Source of the DNA: Planctomycetaceae bacterium
Lineage (GTDB): Bacteria > Planctomycetota > Planctomycetia > Planctomycetales > Planctomycetaceae
Reading direction: 5' to 3'
NCBI GenBank assembly: GCA_041398785.1
Contig: JAWKUA010000012.1
Span: forward strand, 124,001-188,000
Length of the DNA: 64,000 nt
The notes under the pieces were generated by a model. The model had not been told where the DNA came from. It did no database searches and saw only the letters and a list, made by a program, of their open reading frames with translations. A program made the translations under genes and the position numbers. Each line of letters begins with the position of its first letter. Position 1 is the first letter of the stretch. Of the stretch, positions 28,523 to 39,269 are shown in pieces.

Positions 28523-29836
28523 GTGTTGCACACAAATCTGCGACGGACGTCGCCGCGAGGTCCGATTCGATTGCTGTGGGATACCTGGTTCGGCCGCAGC
28601 CGCCGTGTTGTTCGGCGCCGTCGAGGCAGGCCGGATTCAGCAAGTGCCGAAACGCTCGAAACGCGAACTCTGCTGGCAGCGCAGGTGGTCACACCGGACG
28701 CAGCCGCGCAGACGGTTGCTCCGGGCAATTCGTTCGCCTTCGACGCGATGTATTCCACAGCCGATCCGCAAGGCGCTCAGTACACCGGCCTGGCGCTGCG
28801 AATGCACTACGATTCGACGCAACTGACGTTCGACGGGCTGACCAATACTCTGGCGGCGGGGCTGGACTCACAGCAGGACCTGCCCGACGCCGGTGATCTC
28901 GACAACGACCCTTCCACGGATCGGTTTGTCGTGGTCCTGTGGTTCGACATCAGCGGGACGTGGCCGGCCGGCGTGACTCAGCCCGCCCGGTTATACACGG
29001 CGGCCTTCACGACTGCCGCAGGCTACACCGGCACACAGATCAATTTCACGGCGGAAACTGCGGCGGACGTGGAGTTCCAGTCGACGTCCGTGACGGTCGC
29101 GGAAAGCACCGCGTCGCTGGATGTCGATGCGAACGGAAACGCCGACCTGTTTACCGATGGAATCCTGATCGCTCGCTATCTTGTCGGATTCACCGGTCAG
29201 AACCTTGTCCGAAATGCCATCGGCAGTGGTGCCACACGAACCGCTCCGGCCGAGATTTCTGCGTTTCTGGAGGACGCTGGCGAGATGCTGGACGTGGACG
29301 GAAACGGCACGCGTGATCTGTTCACCGACGGAATTCTGATCGCTCGCTACCTGGTCGGGTTTACCGGTCAGAATCTGGTTCGCAACGCGGTTGGCAGCGG
29401 TGCAACTCGAACCGGCGCGCAGCAGATCACGGACTTTCTGGACCAGTACCGTCCTCCTGCCGGCGGGGCAACGGCAGCCGCGGGCGGATTCGCGAAGGGC
29501 GGACCTGTCGCCGATGCTGCGCCGTCTGCTATCGCCGCCTCGCCTGAGTTCATCGAGCGGATCGGTCAGTCTCTGAGTGGAGTCGGCGGGGCACGCACTG
29601 AGACGGCTGCTGTCGAAGATCGCGACACTGTCGCGCTTGCCGACCAGACAATGTCAGTTCCCGTTTCGGCACCTGCTCGTCCCGCAAGTCGAGGCCGGAC
29701 GAGCGTGGCCAGCGAGGCTCCAACGTTGTCCCACAATTCGTTCACGACAGCACCACGTTCTGCCTTCGAGGACGAACTCATCGACACTGCGTTCACTGAA
29801 CTCGGCAGCGACCTGAGCGCGCTGTCGTTCGGTTAG
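28523..29836 (+). CDS. LEPR-XLL protein with cohesin-like domain and two dockerin-like repeats
   Basis: 437 residues if started at the GTG at 28523, which has GGAGAG 7 bases upstream; a GTG at 28466 is also in frame. The N-terminus is basic (RRVVRRRRGRPDS) and then has the LEPR-XLL sorting motif as LETRTLLA near residue 50. Residues about 60-190 look like a cohesin-like or immunoglobulin-like beta domain (GLALRMHYDSTQLTFDGLTN). Then come two near-identical EF-hand, dockerin-like blocks of about 51 residues: DVDANGNADLFTDGILIARY and DVDGNGTRDLFTDGILIARY, each followed by LVGFTGQNLVRNA. The tail is Ala/Pro/Ser-rich and of low complexity. The LEPR-XLL family is exported to the cell surface in planctomycetes. 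The domain order suggests calcium-dependent protein-protein assembly, although no complete cellulosome partner is visible. Confidence 0.85.
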   Translation: MLHTNLRRTSPRGPIRLLWDTWFGRSRRVVRRRRGRPDSASAETLETRTLLAAQVVTPDAAAQTVAPGNSFAFDAMYSTADPQGAQYTGLALRMHYDSTQLTFDGLTNTLAAGLDSQQDLPDAGDLDNDPSTDRFVVVLWFDISGTWPAGVTQPARLYTAAFTTAAGYTGTQINFTAETAADVEFQSTSVTVAESTASLDVDANGNADLFTDGILIARYLVGFTGQNLVRNAIGSGATRTAPAEISAFLEDAGEMLDVDGNGTRDLFTDGILIARYLVGFTGQNLVRNAVGSGATRTGAQQITDFLDQYRPPAGGATAAAGGFAKGGPVADAAPSAIAASPEFIERIGQSLSGVGGARTETAAVEDRDTVALADQTMSVPVSAPARPASRGRTSVASEAPTLSHNSFTTAPRSAFEDELIDTAFTELGSDLSALSFG

Positions 29837-29892
29837 CCAGGCGTCAGAACTGGCCGGCACTCGTTTGATTTATTCCCAGCGAAAGTTTGATC

Positions 29893-32800
29893 ATGTCTCG
29901 CAGGCACCGCCTCTCACGTTGGCTGAAGCGACAGTTCACGAAGCCGCGAAACGACCGACGCCGGCGTGCGCGCGGTGGTTTGGCTTCCGAAGTGCTGGAA
30001 GAACGCGTTTTGTTGGCCGCGTTTAACGTGACAAACCTCAACGACTCCGGTGCGGGCAGTCTGCGTCAGGCGGTGGCCGACGCGAACAGTACGCCGGGCG
30101 CGGACGAGATCAATTTCAGCGTCGACGGCACCGTCACGCTGACTTCCGGCGAACTGGTCGTGACGGAATCCGTTTCCATCAACGGTCGAGGCACGCCGGT
30201 GAATGGAGTTTCTGGCGGCGGCAACTCGCGTGTGTTCCTGATCGGCGGCAGCGGCGTGAATCAGTTCACGATCGACGGCCTGACCATTTCCGGCGGCAAC
30301 GGCGCGGGTGGAGTTTTTTCCGGATTTGGTGGCGGGATCTACTTCATTGATGGTTTCGAAGGCAATGACACGCTCAACATTCGCGACTCCGTGATTCGAG
30401 GCAACACGGCTGATCTTGGCGGGGGAATTTACGTCGTCGATAACACGCTGAACATTATCGACACCGATATTCGTGACAATACTGCGACGGCGACCACAGA
30501 CACACGCGGCGGGGGCGGCATCGCGGCTCAGTCGGCTGTGGTCACGATTACGAATTCCAGTGTCCGGCGCAACACAGCCGCGGGGACGGGTGGCGGCATT
30601 TACAACTTCACGTTTGCCGGAGCTGTTGGCCAGCGAGACAGCACGCTGACGTTGAACAACAGCAGCGTCAATCTCAACACCGCGGCTGCCGGCGGCGGGA
30701 TTTACAACGAGAACCAGAATACGGGCGAAGCCGCTCCGCTAAGTCTGTCAAATACTCGAGTTTCGCAGAACGTCACGACCAGCGGCGAAGGCGGCGGCAT
30801 CTGGAACAACAGCCGGCTCACCGTCAGCGGCGGTTCAGTCATCGAACTCAATCAGGCCGCAGGCGACGGCGGCGGCATCACGAATCGCGGTGCTCTGGAG
30901 TTGCGCGATTCGCAGGTGATTATGAACGCCAGTGCCGGTGGAGGCGGAGGGGGCGGGATCTACAGCCGTGGCGGCACGGACACGATCAGCAGCAGCACGA
31001 TCTCTGACAACTTTGCGACAGCGGCAGGCTCGCAGGGCGGCGGCATCCGGTCGGATAACAGCACTACAACGATCATCAACAGCACGATTTCAGCGAACTC
31101 AACGAACGGCTTCGGCGGAGGCATCACGTCGTCCGGCGGAACAACGAACATCCTCGTTCGCAACAGCACGATCACCGGCAATCGGGGCAATGCCGACGGC
31201 GATGGAGTCGGGTTCGGTGGTGGAGTCAGTTTCAATCCGATTACTTTCGTCATTCATAACTCGATCGTCGCGGGGAACTTTCAGGGCAACGGAACCACAC
31301 CCAGTGACATTGCGTCGTCGGTCGGCGGCGCGTCCTCGTTCAACCTGATCGGACACGCAGGCAGTTCCGGCGGACTGACTCACGGAACGAACGGCAACAT
31401 CGTCGGCGTGAACGGCACCGGTCAGATTCCGATTGAATCGATTCTCAACACGACGCTGCCATTTGGTGAACCTCCGGTTCACGCGCTGGTTCCCGGAAGT
31501 CCTGCGATCGACGCGGGCAGCAATGCTCAGGCACTCGATGAAACCGGTGCCGCACTAACAACGGATCAGCGAGGCGCAGCGTTCCCGCGCGTGATCGACG
31601 GAGACAACAACGGCACCGCCACCGTCGACATCGGCGCGTACGAAGCTGCATCGCGTGTTGTTGTGAACGGCGAACTCGCGCCGAACGCGTCCGGCGACAT
31701 CGACAACGATGGCGAGTTTCTGCGTGACACGGACGGAATTCTCAGCCTGCGTTTTCTGGCGGGCTTCCGTAACACAGCACTGACCACCGGCGCTGTCGGT
31801 GCCAACGCGCGGCGCAGTGACGCCGCAGCGGTCCAGTCGTTTCTCGACACCGGACCGATGCAGGCGTTCTTCGATCTCGATGGTGACGGCGAAATCCGGC
31901 CGCTGACGGACGGCATTCTGTTTCTGCGCGGTCTGCAGGGTTTGACCGGCGATGCTCTTGTGCGAGGGGCCGTTACCAGTGAAGCCAGTCGGTCCGCCGC
32001 CGAGATTCGCAGTCTGATCGACGCGTACCTGGGCTTCGGTGATACGGCAGTTGTCGACGAAGGCGTTGTGTTTCAGGTCGCGGCCGCTCAGGGGCTGCTG
32101 CAGAACGATCCGGCCGGTGCAACCGTAACAGGCTTCGATGCCACCAGCGCGCGCGGAGCCGCCGTGCAGGTGACTCCTGACGGCGGCTTCACCTACGACA
32201 CGACGACGGTTCCGGAACTCAGCACGGACATCGCGCCATTCGAATTCGTCAGCGATTCGTTCTCGTACACGATCACGTACGGTGCTCAAACAGCGACCGT
32301 GATTGTGCAGGTGGTCGTCACGGGCAAAGGCGGGCCGAACGATATTCTGCTGGAAACCGACGAAGACACGGTCATTCCTCAGCGAGCTGGCGAGACTCTG
32401 CTGGCCAATGCCACCGGCGCGAACCCGCGAGTGACCAGCTTCGACGCCGTCAGTACGCTCGGCGCGACGGTCAACGTGCAGACCAATGGCGAATACAGCT
32501 ACGACCCCACGACGTCGGCGGAACTGCAGTCTCTGATCGCCGGCGATCCGCTGATCGACACGTTCACGTTCACGCGGGAAACGGATTCGTCCGGCCCCGA
32601 AGTCATCACGGTGCAGATTCGCGTCACCGGCATGAACGACGCGCCCGAAGCGCCGGACGTGACGATCAGCGACTTCGCCGACACGGCAATTTCGCCAAAG
32701 CCCGAGACGACAATCAAGTTCGTCAACGGTGTCCTGACGGAAGTCAATGAGGTCCACGACTCCGGCCTGATCCATTCCTTCGACCGTTTCCGGATCGCGG

Positions 32801-35800
32801 TCAGCCAGTTGATCAGTGATGTCGACCTTGGCGACACCCACACGATCACGATCGATTCATCCGCCACCATTGCCGATGTCACGGTGGAACGGGTCGCCGG
32901 CACGGGCGGTGCCGCAGACGAATTCTTCATCGTGTATGACGCCACCGGTTCGTCGGTGTTTAAGGATCTGCCGTTTCTGACCGAAGTCGCCGATTCGTTC
33001 GGATACACCGTCACGGACAATAACGGAGCATCCAGCAGCGGCATCATCACCGTGGAACTGCTGAGCGGCGAATTGCACGCTCCGATTGCGGTGGACGACG
33101 TCTATCCGCTGCCCGGTGCCGGCCCCATTTTCACCGGCCAGCCTCACCGATTTCTTGCGAACCCCGAGGGCCTGCCGGAACCCGATCCGGCCACGAATGC
33201 CGGTCTGCTGAGGAACGACGGCGTCGACCCGACAGACCCATTCCCCAGCGATTTCGACGGCGACCAGATCGTCGTGCTGCAAGCTCTGGGTCAGTTCGGC
33301 GACTGGAGACAACTCACAGCACTGGGGGCGGAAGTGTTGTTCTTCGCGGACGGTTCCTTCTATTACAACCCCGTGACGTCAGCGACTCTGGAAGCTCTGC
33401 CGGACGGCCAGACGATGGTCGACACGTTCACCTATCACATCGATGACGAATTCGGCGACGGAGAATCTCTGGGTGAGATCTCCCAGGCGACTGTCAGGAT
33501 CACAGTCACCGGCGTGCCTCAGCGGCAGACGTTCACGTTCGACGTTCCGGCCGGGACGGACGTGGCACTGGTCAGCCAGCCCGGTGCCAATCCGCCTCGA
33601 AACGTGATTCACGAACTCGGCAATCCCGGCAACATTCTGTGGCAGCAACCGTTCTCGCTGACAAGCCGGATCATCATCAACGGCAGCGAATCCGGGGACA
33701 GGATCGATGCCACGCAGTTTTCAGGCCGAGGATCGGCGCTGCTGGACGGCTTCCGGAGCATCTCGCTGACCGTCAACGGGCGCGGAGGAAATGACACGAT
33801 TCTCGGTGGTCCTTCGAGCGAGACACTCAACGGCGACGCCGGCAATGACACAATCACCGGCGGCGACGGCGACGACGTGATCAGTGGCGGCGACGACGAT
33901 GACGTGCTGCACGGTGAAAGCGGCAGCGATGTGCTGAACGGCGATCGCGGCAATGACCAGTTGTTCGGTGATTCCCCCGGCGGTTCCGCACAAGACGAAC
34001 TCAACGGCGGCGACGGCAACGACCTGCTGGACGGCGGCGTGGGTCCGGACTTCGTGTACGGCAATGCCGGCAGCGACCTGTTCACGCCGCTGGATAAGCA
34101 GGACATATCCGACGTGAATCCGAACGAAGATCGCGTCGTCAATCCGCTCAACGAAAACCCCACCATCGCTGATCTGGCAGACGACTCGGGTGTCGGCCCG
34201 CGAGTCACGCTGTTCTCGCCTCAGACGGCAGTGGTCATCGGACCAAGCGGATACGGGTTTGCTCTGTCGGGCAACTGGACGCGAACGGCGCTCGGCAATG
34301 GCGGTGAACGCTTCACGGGAACCGATATCACCATCCCGACCGGAATTGCCGGCGAAATTCCGATTCCGTTTCTGCAGCTCGACACGCTGCCCGACAACGT
34401 TCAGGACACCGGCATTCTGACGAACTTCAGTCCGTTCTCGCTGATCCCTGGTGGCAACACGGCTTTCGCCGCGATCACTCAGTTCACCGGATTCAACCTG
34501 ATCAGCGCCGGCCTGAACCTGCCGCAGTTCGGCCTGAAACTTGGAAGCCAGTTGCTCGCTAATGAATTCGCCGGCAGTGGTGCTCCGCTGAACAACGCGA
34601 TTCCCTATCTGTATTTCCGCAGCTCCAGTGGCGATCCCGGGCTGGAGTTTGGGGGCGTTTCGCTGTCGGTTCCGTCGAACAGCAATCCGCTGCTGTTTGC
34701 GATTGATCCCTTCGACACATCGATCTGGGTCAAGGTCGGTGACTTCTCTGTAGGATACTCACACTCCGGCTACTTCCCGTTCGAGCCACTGGTGACGCCA
34801 TCCGCAATCACCGGTCAGCAGATCTTCGGCAACTTCTATGGTTCCGGGCTGTTCTCGATCAACAACTTCGAGATCGACGGCGAAATCGTTCTGGATCTGG
34901 ACCGCTTCTCCGGTCCGGGTCAGGGCGGGTTCAGTGCTCCCGCGAATATGCGAAACGACTTCGTCAACTTGTTTGACGGAGGACCGTCCGCTGTCATCGA
35001 CAATATCGTGGCGGCGCTGACTCGAATTGAGATCGGAGTCAACGCGGCCGTCAGCTACGCGCCGGACATCGGCGTCACGAATCTCATCAACATCTCGATT
35101 CCGGTGGCGGACGCTTCGCTGATGTTTGTCGACGGCAACCTGTTCGCATTGCGCGGGGTCGCAGATCCGTTGAAGAGTGGAGTCAGGTTCCTTGAGCAAG
35201 TCGGAATCACCGGAACCGCGATGGCCTCGATCGATGGGTTCGTCATGTTCGACACGGGCCAGTTCCGCATCGAACTAAGTGCCAACGCGAGTGCCCGGAT
35301 CGGCGGGTTTGCACCGGACGGCAAGTTCCGGCTGGTGCTGAACAACGACATGATCCGAGCGGAACTGATGGTCAAGCTTCCGCTGGTCGGTCGGGCCGAA
35401 GTCAGCGGCTTCATTAACTGGCGTTTCGGCACGTTCGAACTTCGCGGCAGCGGAAATCTGAGCCTCGGCATTTTTGGCTCCGTGAGGATGAGTTTCCGGT
35501 TCGGCAATACCGCCGCTCAGCCGGCGCGAATTGACGTCACTGCGACCGCGGATCTGCGAGCCACGTGGCAAGGCTACGGTGTCGGACTCAGTTTCCGAGC
35601 CGACGTGTCAGTCAACTTTTCGACGGGAGCCTTCTCGATCAATGGAACCGCGAAAGGCACGGCGTATCTCGGCGTTTTCGGTTCTGTGTCCATATCCGTC
35701 ACGGTCGGCACCAGCGGTTTCAGCATCGACGTGCCGTGGCCGATTCCCGACATCAGCATTTCCTTCCCGAGTTTTCTGCACGCGAACGGGCCGGCGAAAC

Positions 35801-36310
35801 TGACTCAGGCTGAGTCGATCAATCGCGACGCGCTGCCGGACATCGTCGACGAAGCCATTCGGCGCTTGTCTGGAACCGGCCTGACGCTCGAACAGGCTGC
35901 TGCTGCGCGACGTCGAGTTCCGGGTTTCGAAGATCGACAACGAAAAACGCCAGCTCGGCTACGCCGCCGGCAACGTGATCCACATCGACGACGACGCCGC
36001 AGGCCACGGCTGGTTCATCGACCCGACGCCTCGCGACAACGCGGAGTTCGACCCGGCGACATTGTTCGCTGACTCAGAAAGCGACGCCGCCGGCCGGATA
36101 GACCTGCTGAGCGTCATCATGCACGAACTGACTCACGTGCTCGAAGCTCGCTTTCCCGAGTCCGACTTCCACTTCGGCGAATCAGTTACTTCAGAAATGA
36201 TTTCGGCCGGTCAGCGGTTTCACGTGTATGCACCCGTCGGCGGCGACGATGACGACGATCTGGACGATCTGTGGGCCGACGATCCGGCGCAACTGCTGGA
36301 CTCGCGATAG
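29893..36310 (+). CDS. Giant LEPR-XLL surface protein (beta-helix, dockerin-like, Ig-like, RTX), one frameshift near the end
   Basis: About 2138 residues if an indel near 35893-35935 is repaired. LEPR-XLL motif LEERVLLA occurs near residue 35. Residues about 40-590 are a beta-helix of the POMP/choice-of-anchor type (LRQAVADANSTPGADEINF, many GGGIYN coils). About 599-720 holds two dockerin-like repeats (DIDNDGEFLRDTDGILSLR, DLDGDGEIRPLTDGILFLR). About 720-1230 are Ig-like or cadherin-like repeats (VTPDGGFTYDTTT, NGEYSYDPTTSAEL, FYYNPVTSATLEAL). About 1295-1400 are RTX calcium-binding nonapeptides (GGDGDDVISGGDDDD and similar). A long beta-rich region follows. In frame 1 the reading runs to 36072, but the family-like sequence LLRDVEFRVSKIDNEKRQLG and HIDDDAAGHGWFIDPTP lies in frame 2 from about 35900 and ends at TAG 36308-36310. 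That tail carries a HELTH sequence (about 36121-36135). Confidence 0.85.
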
Positions 36311-36596
36311 ATCGACGATGCAGCATCACTGCGGCGTTCCGTTCGTTCACAAACGCCAGACATTGTCCCTCACCCGCGCAGCGGGAGAGGGAGATTTTTC
36401 TGCGTCCAGCAGAAAGATCGGGGAGAGGGCCGCCGGCGCCTGCCATGAAGGCCGGCCCGCGGATGGCCCTCCCCGCGTTCGATTCGGTGGAAACGGATCA
36501 GGCTGCGATCTTCCATTGCACGGAAGAGTGTTGCAATTGAGCAACGGTGGCCAAACGAATGGCCATCGGACACGCTTCGTTGACAGCCAACCGTTC
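36311..36596. repeat. Gap between convergent genes with GC-rich inverted repeat
   Basis: The stretch 36364-36440 contains TCCCTCACCCGCGCAGCGGGAGAGGGAG, and CTGCGTCCAGCAG near 36399. Such stem-loops suit a bidirectional terminator between convergent genes or a planctomycete dispersed repeat. No gene seen. Confidence 0.4.
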
Positions 36597-39164
36597 TCAG
36601 TCAGTTGTCGCGGTATGAGGATCCAGCAGCGGGCCGTACGTGATCTCACAACGCGGCAGGGCACGTTTTAGTTTCGTTGCAGCAGCAGCAGTGACCTGTG
36701 TTCCCTCCAGTTCAGCTTTCCGCATTGACTTCAGGTTGTGAACGGAATGCATCCAGTCGTCCCGCATGTTGGTGTCAGCGAGACACAATCCGTGCAGTTG
36801 AGTCAGCGATCCCAGTTCCTCGACGCCGCGCCTTGTCAGTGACCACGACAGGACGCCCAGATATCGGAGCTGCGGCATTCGTCCCAGATGATGGATGCCT
36901 TCGCACGTGAGCCCCTCAAACCGCATTCGGATTTCGATCAGTTGCTCATGCTCCGCGAGCAGAGGCCAGATGGAATCGTCCAGTTGTTCTGCGGCAATCT
37001 CCAGATGCGTGAGCGAAGCCGGAAGTCGTTTCAGGAACGCCGGCACGCCATTGCGGAAGTCCACACCGTTCAGGACAAGCGAGTGAATTCCAGGCAGTTC
37101 ACGCAGCAATGCCGGAATCTCATCCACAACGACGTCGGCCTTCGTCTTCTTGGGGTCGACAATGCTAAGGATGTTGACGTTCGGCATCTGCCTGACGAAC
37201 GAAAAGTCTCCGGCGTCGGCCTGCAGGCAGCGAATCTCCAGCCGTGTCAGTTGCTGCAACGCAATAACGTCGTGCATGTCGGCCGGCGTAACAGTGTCGA
37301 CGAGAAGGACGCGCAGTTCCGGACAGTTCCGCAGGACTTCGATCCAGTTTGACTCGCCCGAACTGGCGGATTCCTTTTGCAGGTTCATATCGTTGGCGTT
37401 GACACCGCACGCGACAACCACGGGGTCTTCGGGCAGTTGATTCACCTCGGTGCATCGGATCGTGCGTCCGGGCAGGTCGCTGTGGACTCGCACATTGACC
37501 CATCCGGCGCCGTGGTTCAGCAGCCACTCGGCCGCGGATCCGGACTCATCTGGCGTCGGCACGTTTACAGACACCGCTCGCGTCACGTCCGGCGATGCTG
37601 CCGACGGCGACGATCCAACGGCCGATGTCGCAGAACGGTTGCGATCTCCAGCTCCAGGGAACTCAAGCATCGGCAAGGCAACCAGAGCGACTCCGACAAC
37701 ACAGGCCGCGGCGATGAATCTTCGCGGTCCGCGGGATCGCACGCGGGTGTTCTCCGTTCGGATATCGACAACCGTCGAGTGCGCTGCAGCGTCAGCATGT
37801 GCGAGGAAGGCGGGCCGGTGTTCCGGACGCGTTTTGGGGTTCTGGTTTTCGGATGTCGAATCCTGTGCGTTCGATTGCTCCTGCAGCCTGGTCATATCGT
37901 CCGGCCGAATCGGCGCGGCGCCGTGAATGTTCGATTCCGAGACAAGCTGACCGACTTTGTTGCCTTCGCAATGCGGCCGCAGTACGGCGATGACCTCCGT
38001 GAATGACTGAAACCGGTCCTCTGCCTTCCGCCGGCGCATGCGGTCAACGATGTCGATCAATTCCTGCGGCAGATCCGATCGCAGCGTGGCAACGGAAGGG
38101 CCATCGCCACGCGTGATCGCAAACAGCTTATTCAATGCGGAATCGTGCAGTGGCGGACCGAACGGCACGGTTCCCGTCAGCAGTTTGAAGAACGTCACGC
38201 CCAGGCTGAAGATGTCGGCTCGACCGTCGGTCACCTGTCCGGGATCTGCCTGTTCCGGCGCCATGAAGTCGATGGTGCCGATGATATCGCCGGTGGACGT
38301 CAGTTCGTCGCCGGGATGGTGGGCCAGTTTCGCGAGTCCCAGATCAAGAATTTTGACCACGCCCGTCGTTGTCACCATCAGGTTTGACGGCTTGATGTCG
38401 CGATGCACCATGCCGTGTTCGTGAGCGTACTGAAGTCCCACGGCCGCCTGACGGATGACTTCACAGACGTCGGCGACTGCCGGACGGCCGCTGCTGAAAA
38501 GGATCTCCGCAAGCGTTTGTCCTTCGACAAATTCCATCACCAGAAAATGTCGTTCACCGTCGCGGATCGCGTCCAGGGCTCGCACGATGTTGACGTGATC
38601 GAGCCTGCCCGCAACCGTAATTTCGCGCAGAAACCGGGCCACCGCGGATTGCCTGCCTGCGGAATCCTGTGGCAGCAGCTTGATGGCGACAAGGCGGTTC
38701 AGCAGCGCGTGATGCGCCAGAAACACGGTCCCCATTCCACCGCGACCCAGCAGCCGATCGACGCGATATCCGGGAATTTCCGGCAGAGTAATCTCAAGTG
38801 TCGATGTCCCGCCGGACCGGACAGTTGCCGTTTCGCAGAATCCAATGTCACTAACGGGATCTGACAGCGACGCCCACCGCCCCTGCGGTTGTTCGCGAAG
38901 TGTGCCGATTGCAGGCACGGACTCGTGCGTCATCGACTCCAGTTGTCTCTGGCACGCGTTGCAGTTTTCAACGTGCTGAGAAACCGCTGCGGCGTCAGGT
39001 CCGGACAACCGCAGTTCCAGCAGATCTTCCAACTGACAGACTGCTGGGCATTCGATTTCTGACGGCTGTTTCACGGTCCGCAAGGTTTCTCCTCCGACTG
39101 TGCTTTGGCGAGCCTCATTGCTGAATCGCCGCCCGGGTGATGCGGTCATCAGGAAACGGGCCAT
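36597..39164 (-). CDS. Ser/Thr protein kinase with zinc-finger N-terminus and leucine-rich C-terminus
   Basis: 855 residues. Before the kinase is a small anti-sigma-like zinc-finger segment with His64, Cys68 and Cys71 (HVENCNAC). The kinase domain covers about 133-405: glycine loop RLLGRGGMGTVFLA, catalytic loop HRDIKPSN near residue 255, and DLGLAKL in place of the DFG motif. A single transmembrane segment lies about 485-505 (RRFIAAACVVGVALVALPML). The C-terminal third (about 600-830) has repeat-like leucine-rich segments such as LTHLEIAAEQLDD and LTQLHGLCLADTNMRDD. This is a planctomycete receptor-type kinase, with the kinase inside and the leucine-rich region outside the membrane. The gene is divergent from the Gfo/Idh gene with about 105 bp between starts; the sigma-factor-like partner is not adjacent. 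Confidence 0.9.
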   Translation of the reverse strand: MARFLMTASPGRRFSNEARQSTVGGETLRTVKQPSEIECPAVCQLEDLLELRLSGPDAAAVSQHVENCNACQRQLESMTHESVPAIGTLREQPQGRWASLSDPVSDIGFCETATVRSGGTSTLEITLPEIPGYRVDRLLGRGGMGTVFLAHHALLNRLVAIKLLPQDSAGRQSAVARFLREITVAGRLDHVNIVRALDAIRDGERHFLVMEFVEGQTLAEILFSSGRPAVADVCEVIRQAAVGLQYAHEHGMVHRDIKPSNLMVTTTGVVKILDLGLAKLAHHPGDELTSTGDIIGTIDFMAPEQADPGQVTDGRADIFSLGVTFFKLLTGTVPFGPPLHDSALNKLFAITRGDGPSVATLRSDLPQELIDIVDRMRRRKAEDRFQSFTEVIAVLRPHCEGNKVGQLVSESNIHGAAPIRPDDMTRLQEQSNAQDSTSENQNPKTRPEHRPAFLAHADAAAHSTVVDIRTENTRVRSRGPRRFIAAACVVGVALVALPMLEFPGAGDRNRSATSAVGSSPSAASPDVTRAVSVNVPTPDESGSAAEWLLNHGAGWVNVRVHSDLPGRTIRCTEVNQLPEDPVVVACGVNANDMNLQKESASSGESNWIEVLRNCPELRVLLVDTVTPADMHDVIALQQLTRLEIRCLQADAGDFSFVRQMPNVNILSIVDPKKTKADVVVDEIPALLRELPGIHSLVLNGVDFRNGVPAFLKRLPASLTHLEIAAEQLDDSIWPLLAEHEQLIEIRMRFEGLTCEGIHHLGRMPQLRYLGVLSWSLTRRGVEELGSLTQLHGLCLADTNMRDDWMHSVHNLKSMRKAELEGTQVTAAAATKLKRALPRCEITYGPLLDPHTATTD

Positions 39165-39269
39165 GATAGCGTGACGTTTCGGTCGATACCTGGCGAATCA
39201 AACTGTTCGCCAGTAGATTGGCCGCATTCCGTGCTCGGCCAAATCCCGCGAGAAATCAGGAGCGATTCC

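Noticed and set aside
28523..36310. True cellulosome scaffold
   Set aside because: Only dockerin-like EF-hand repeats and a weak cohesin-like domain are seen, with no catalytic modules attached, so the analogy is limited to a possible calcium-dependent assembly.
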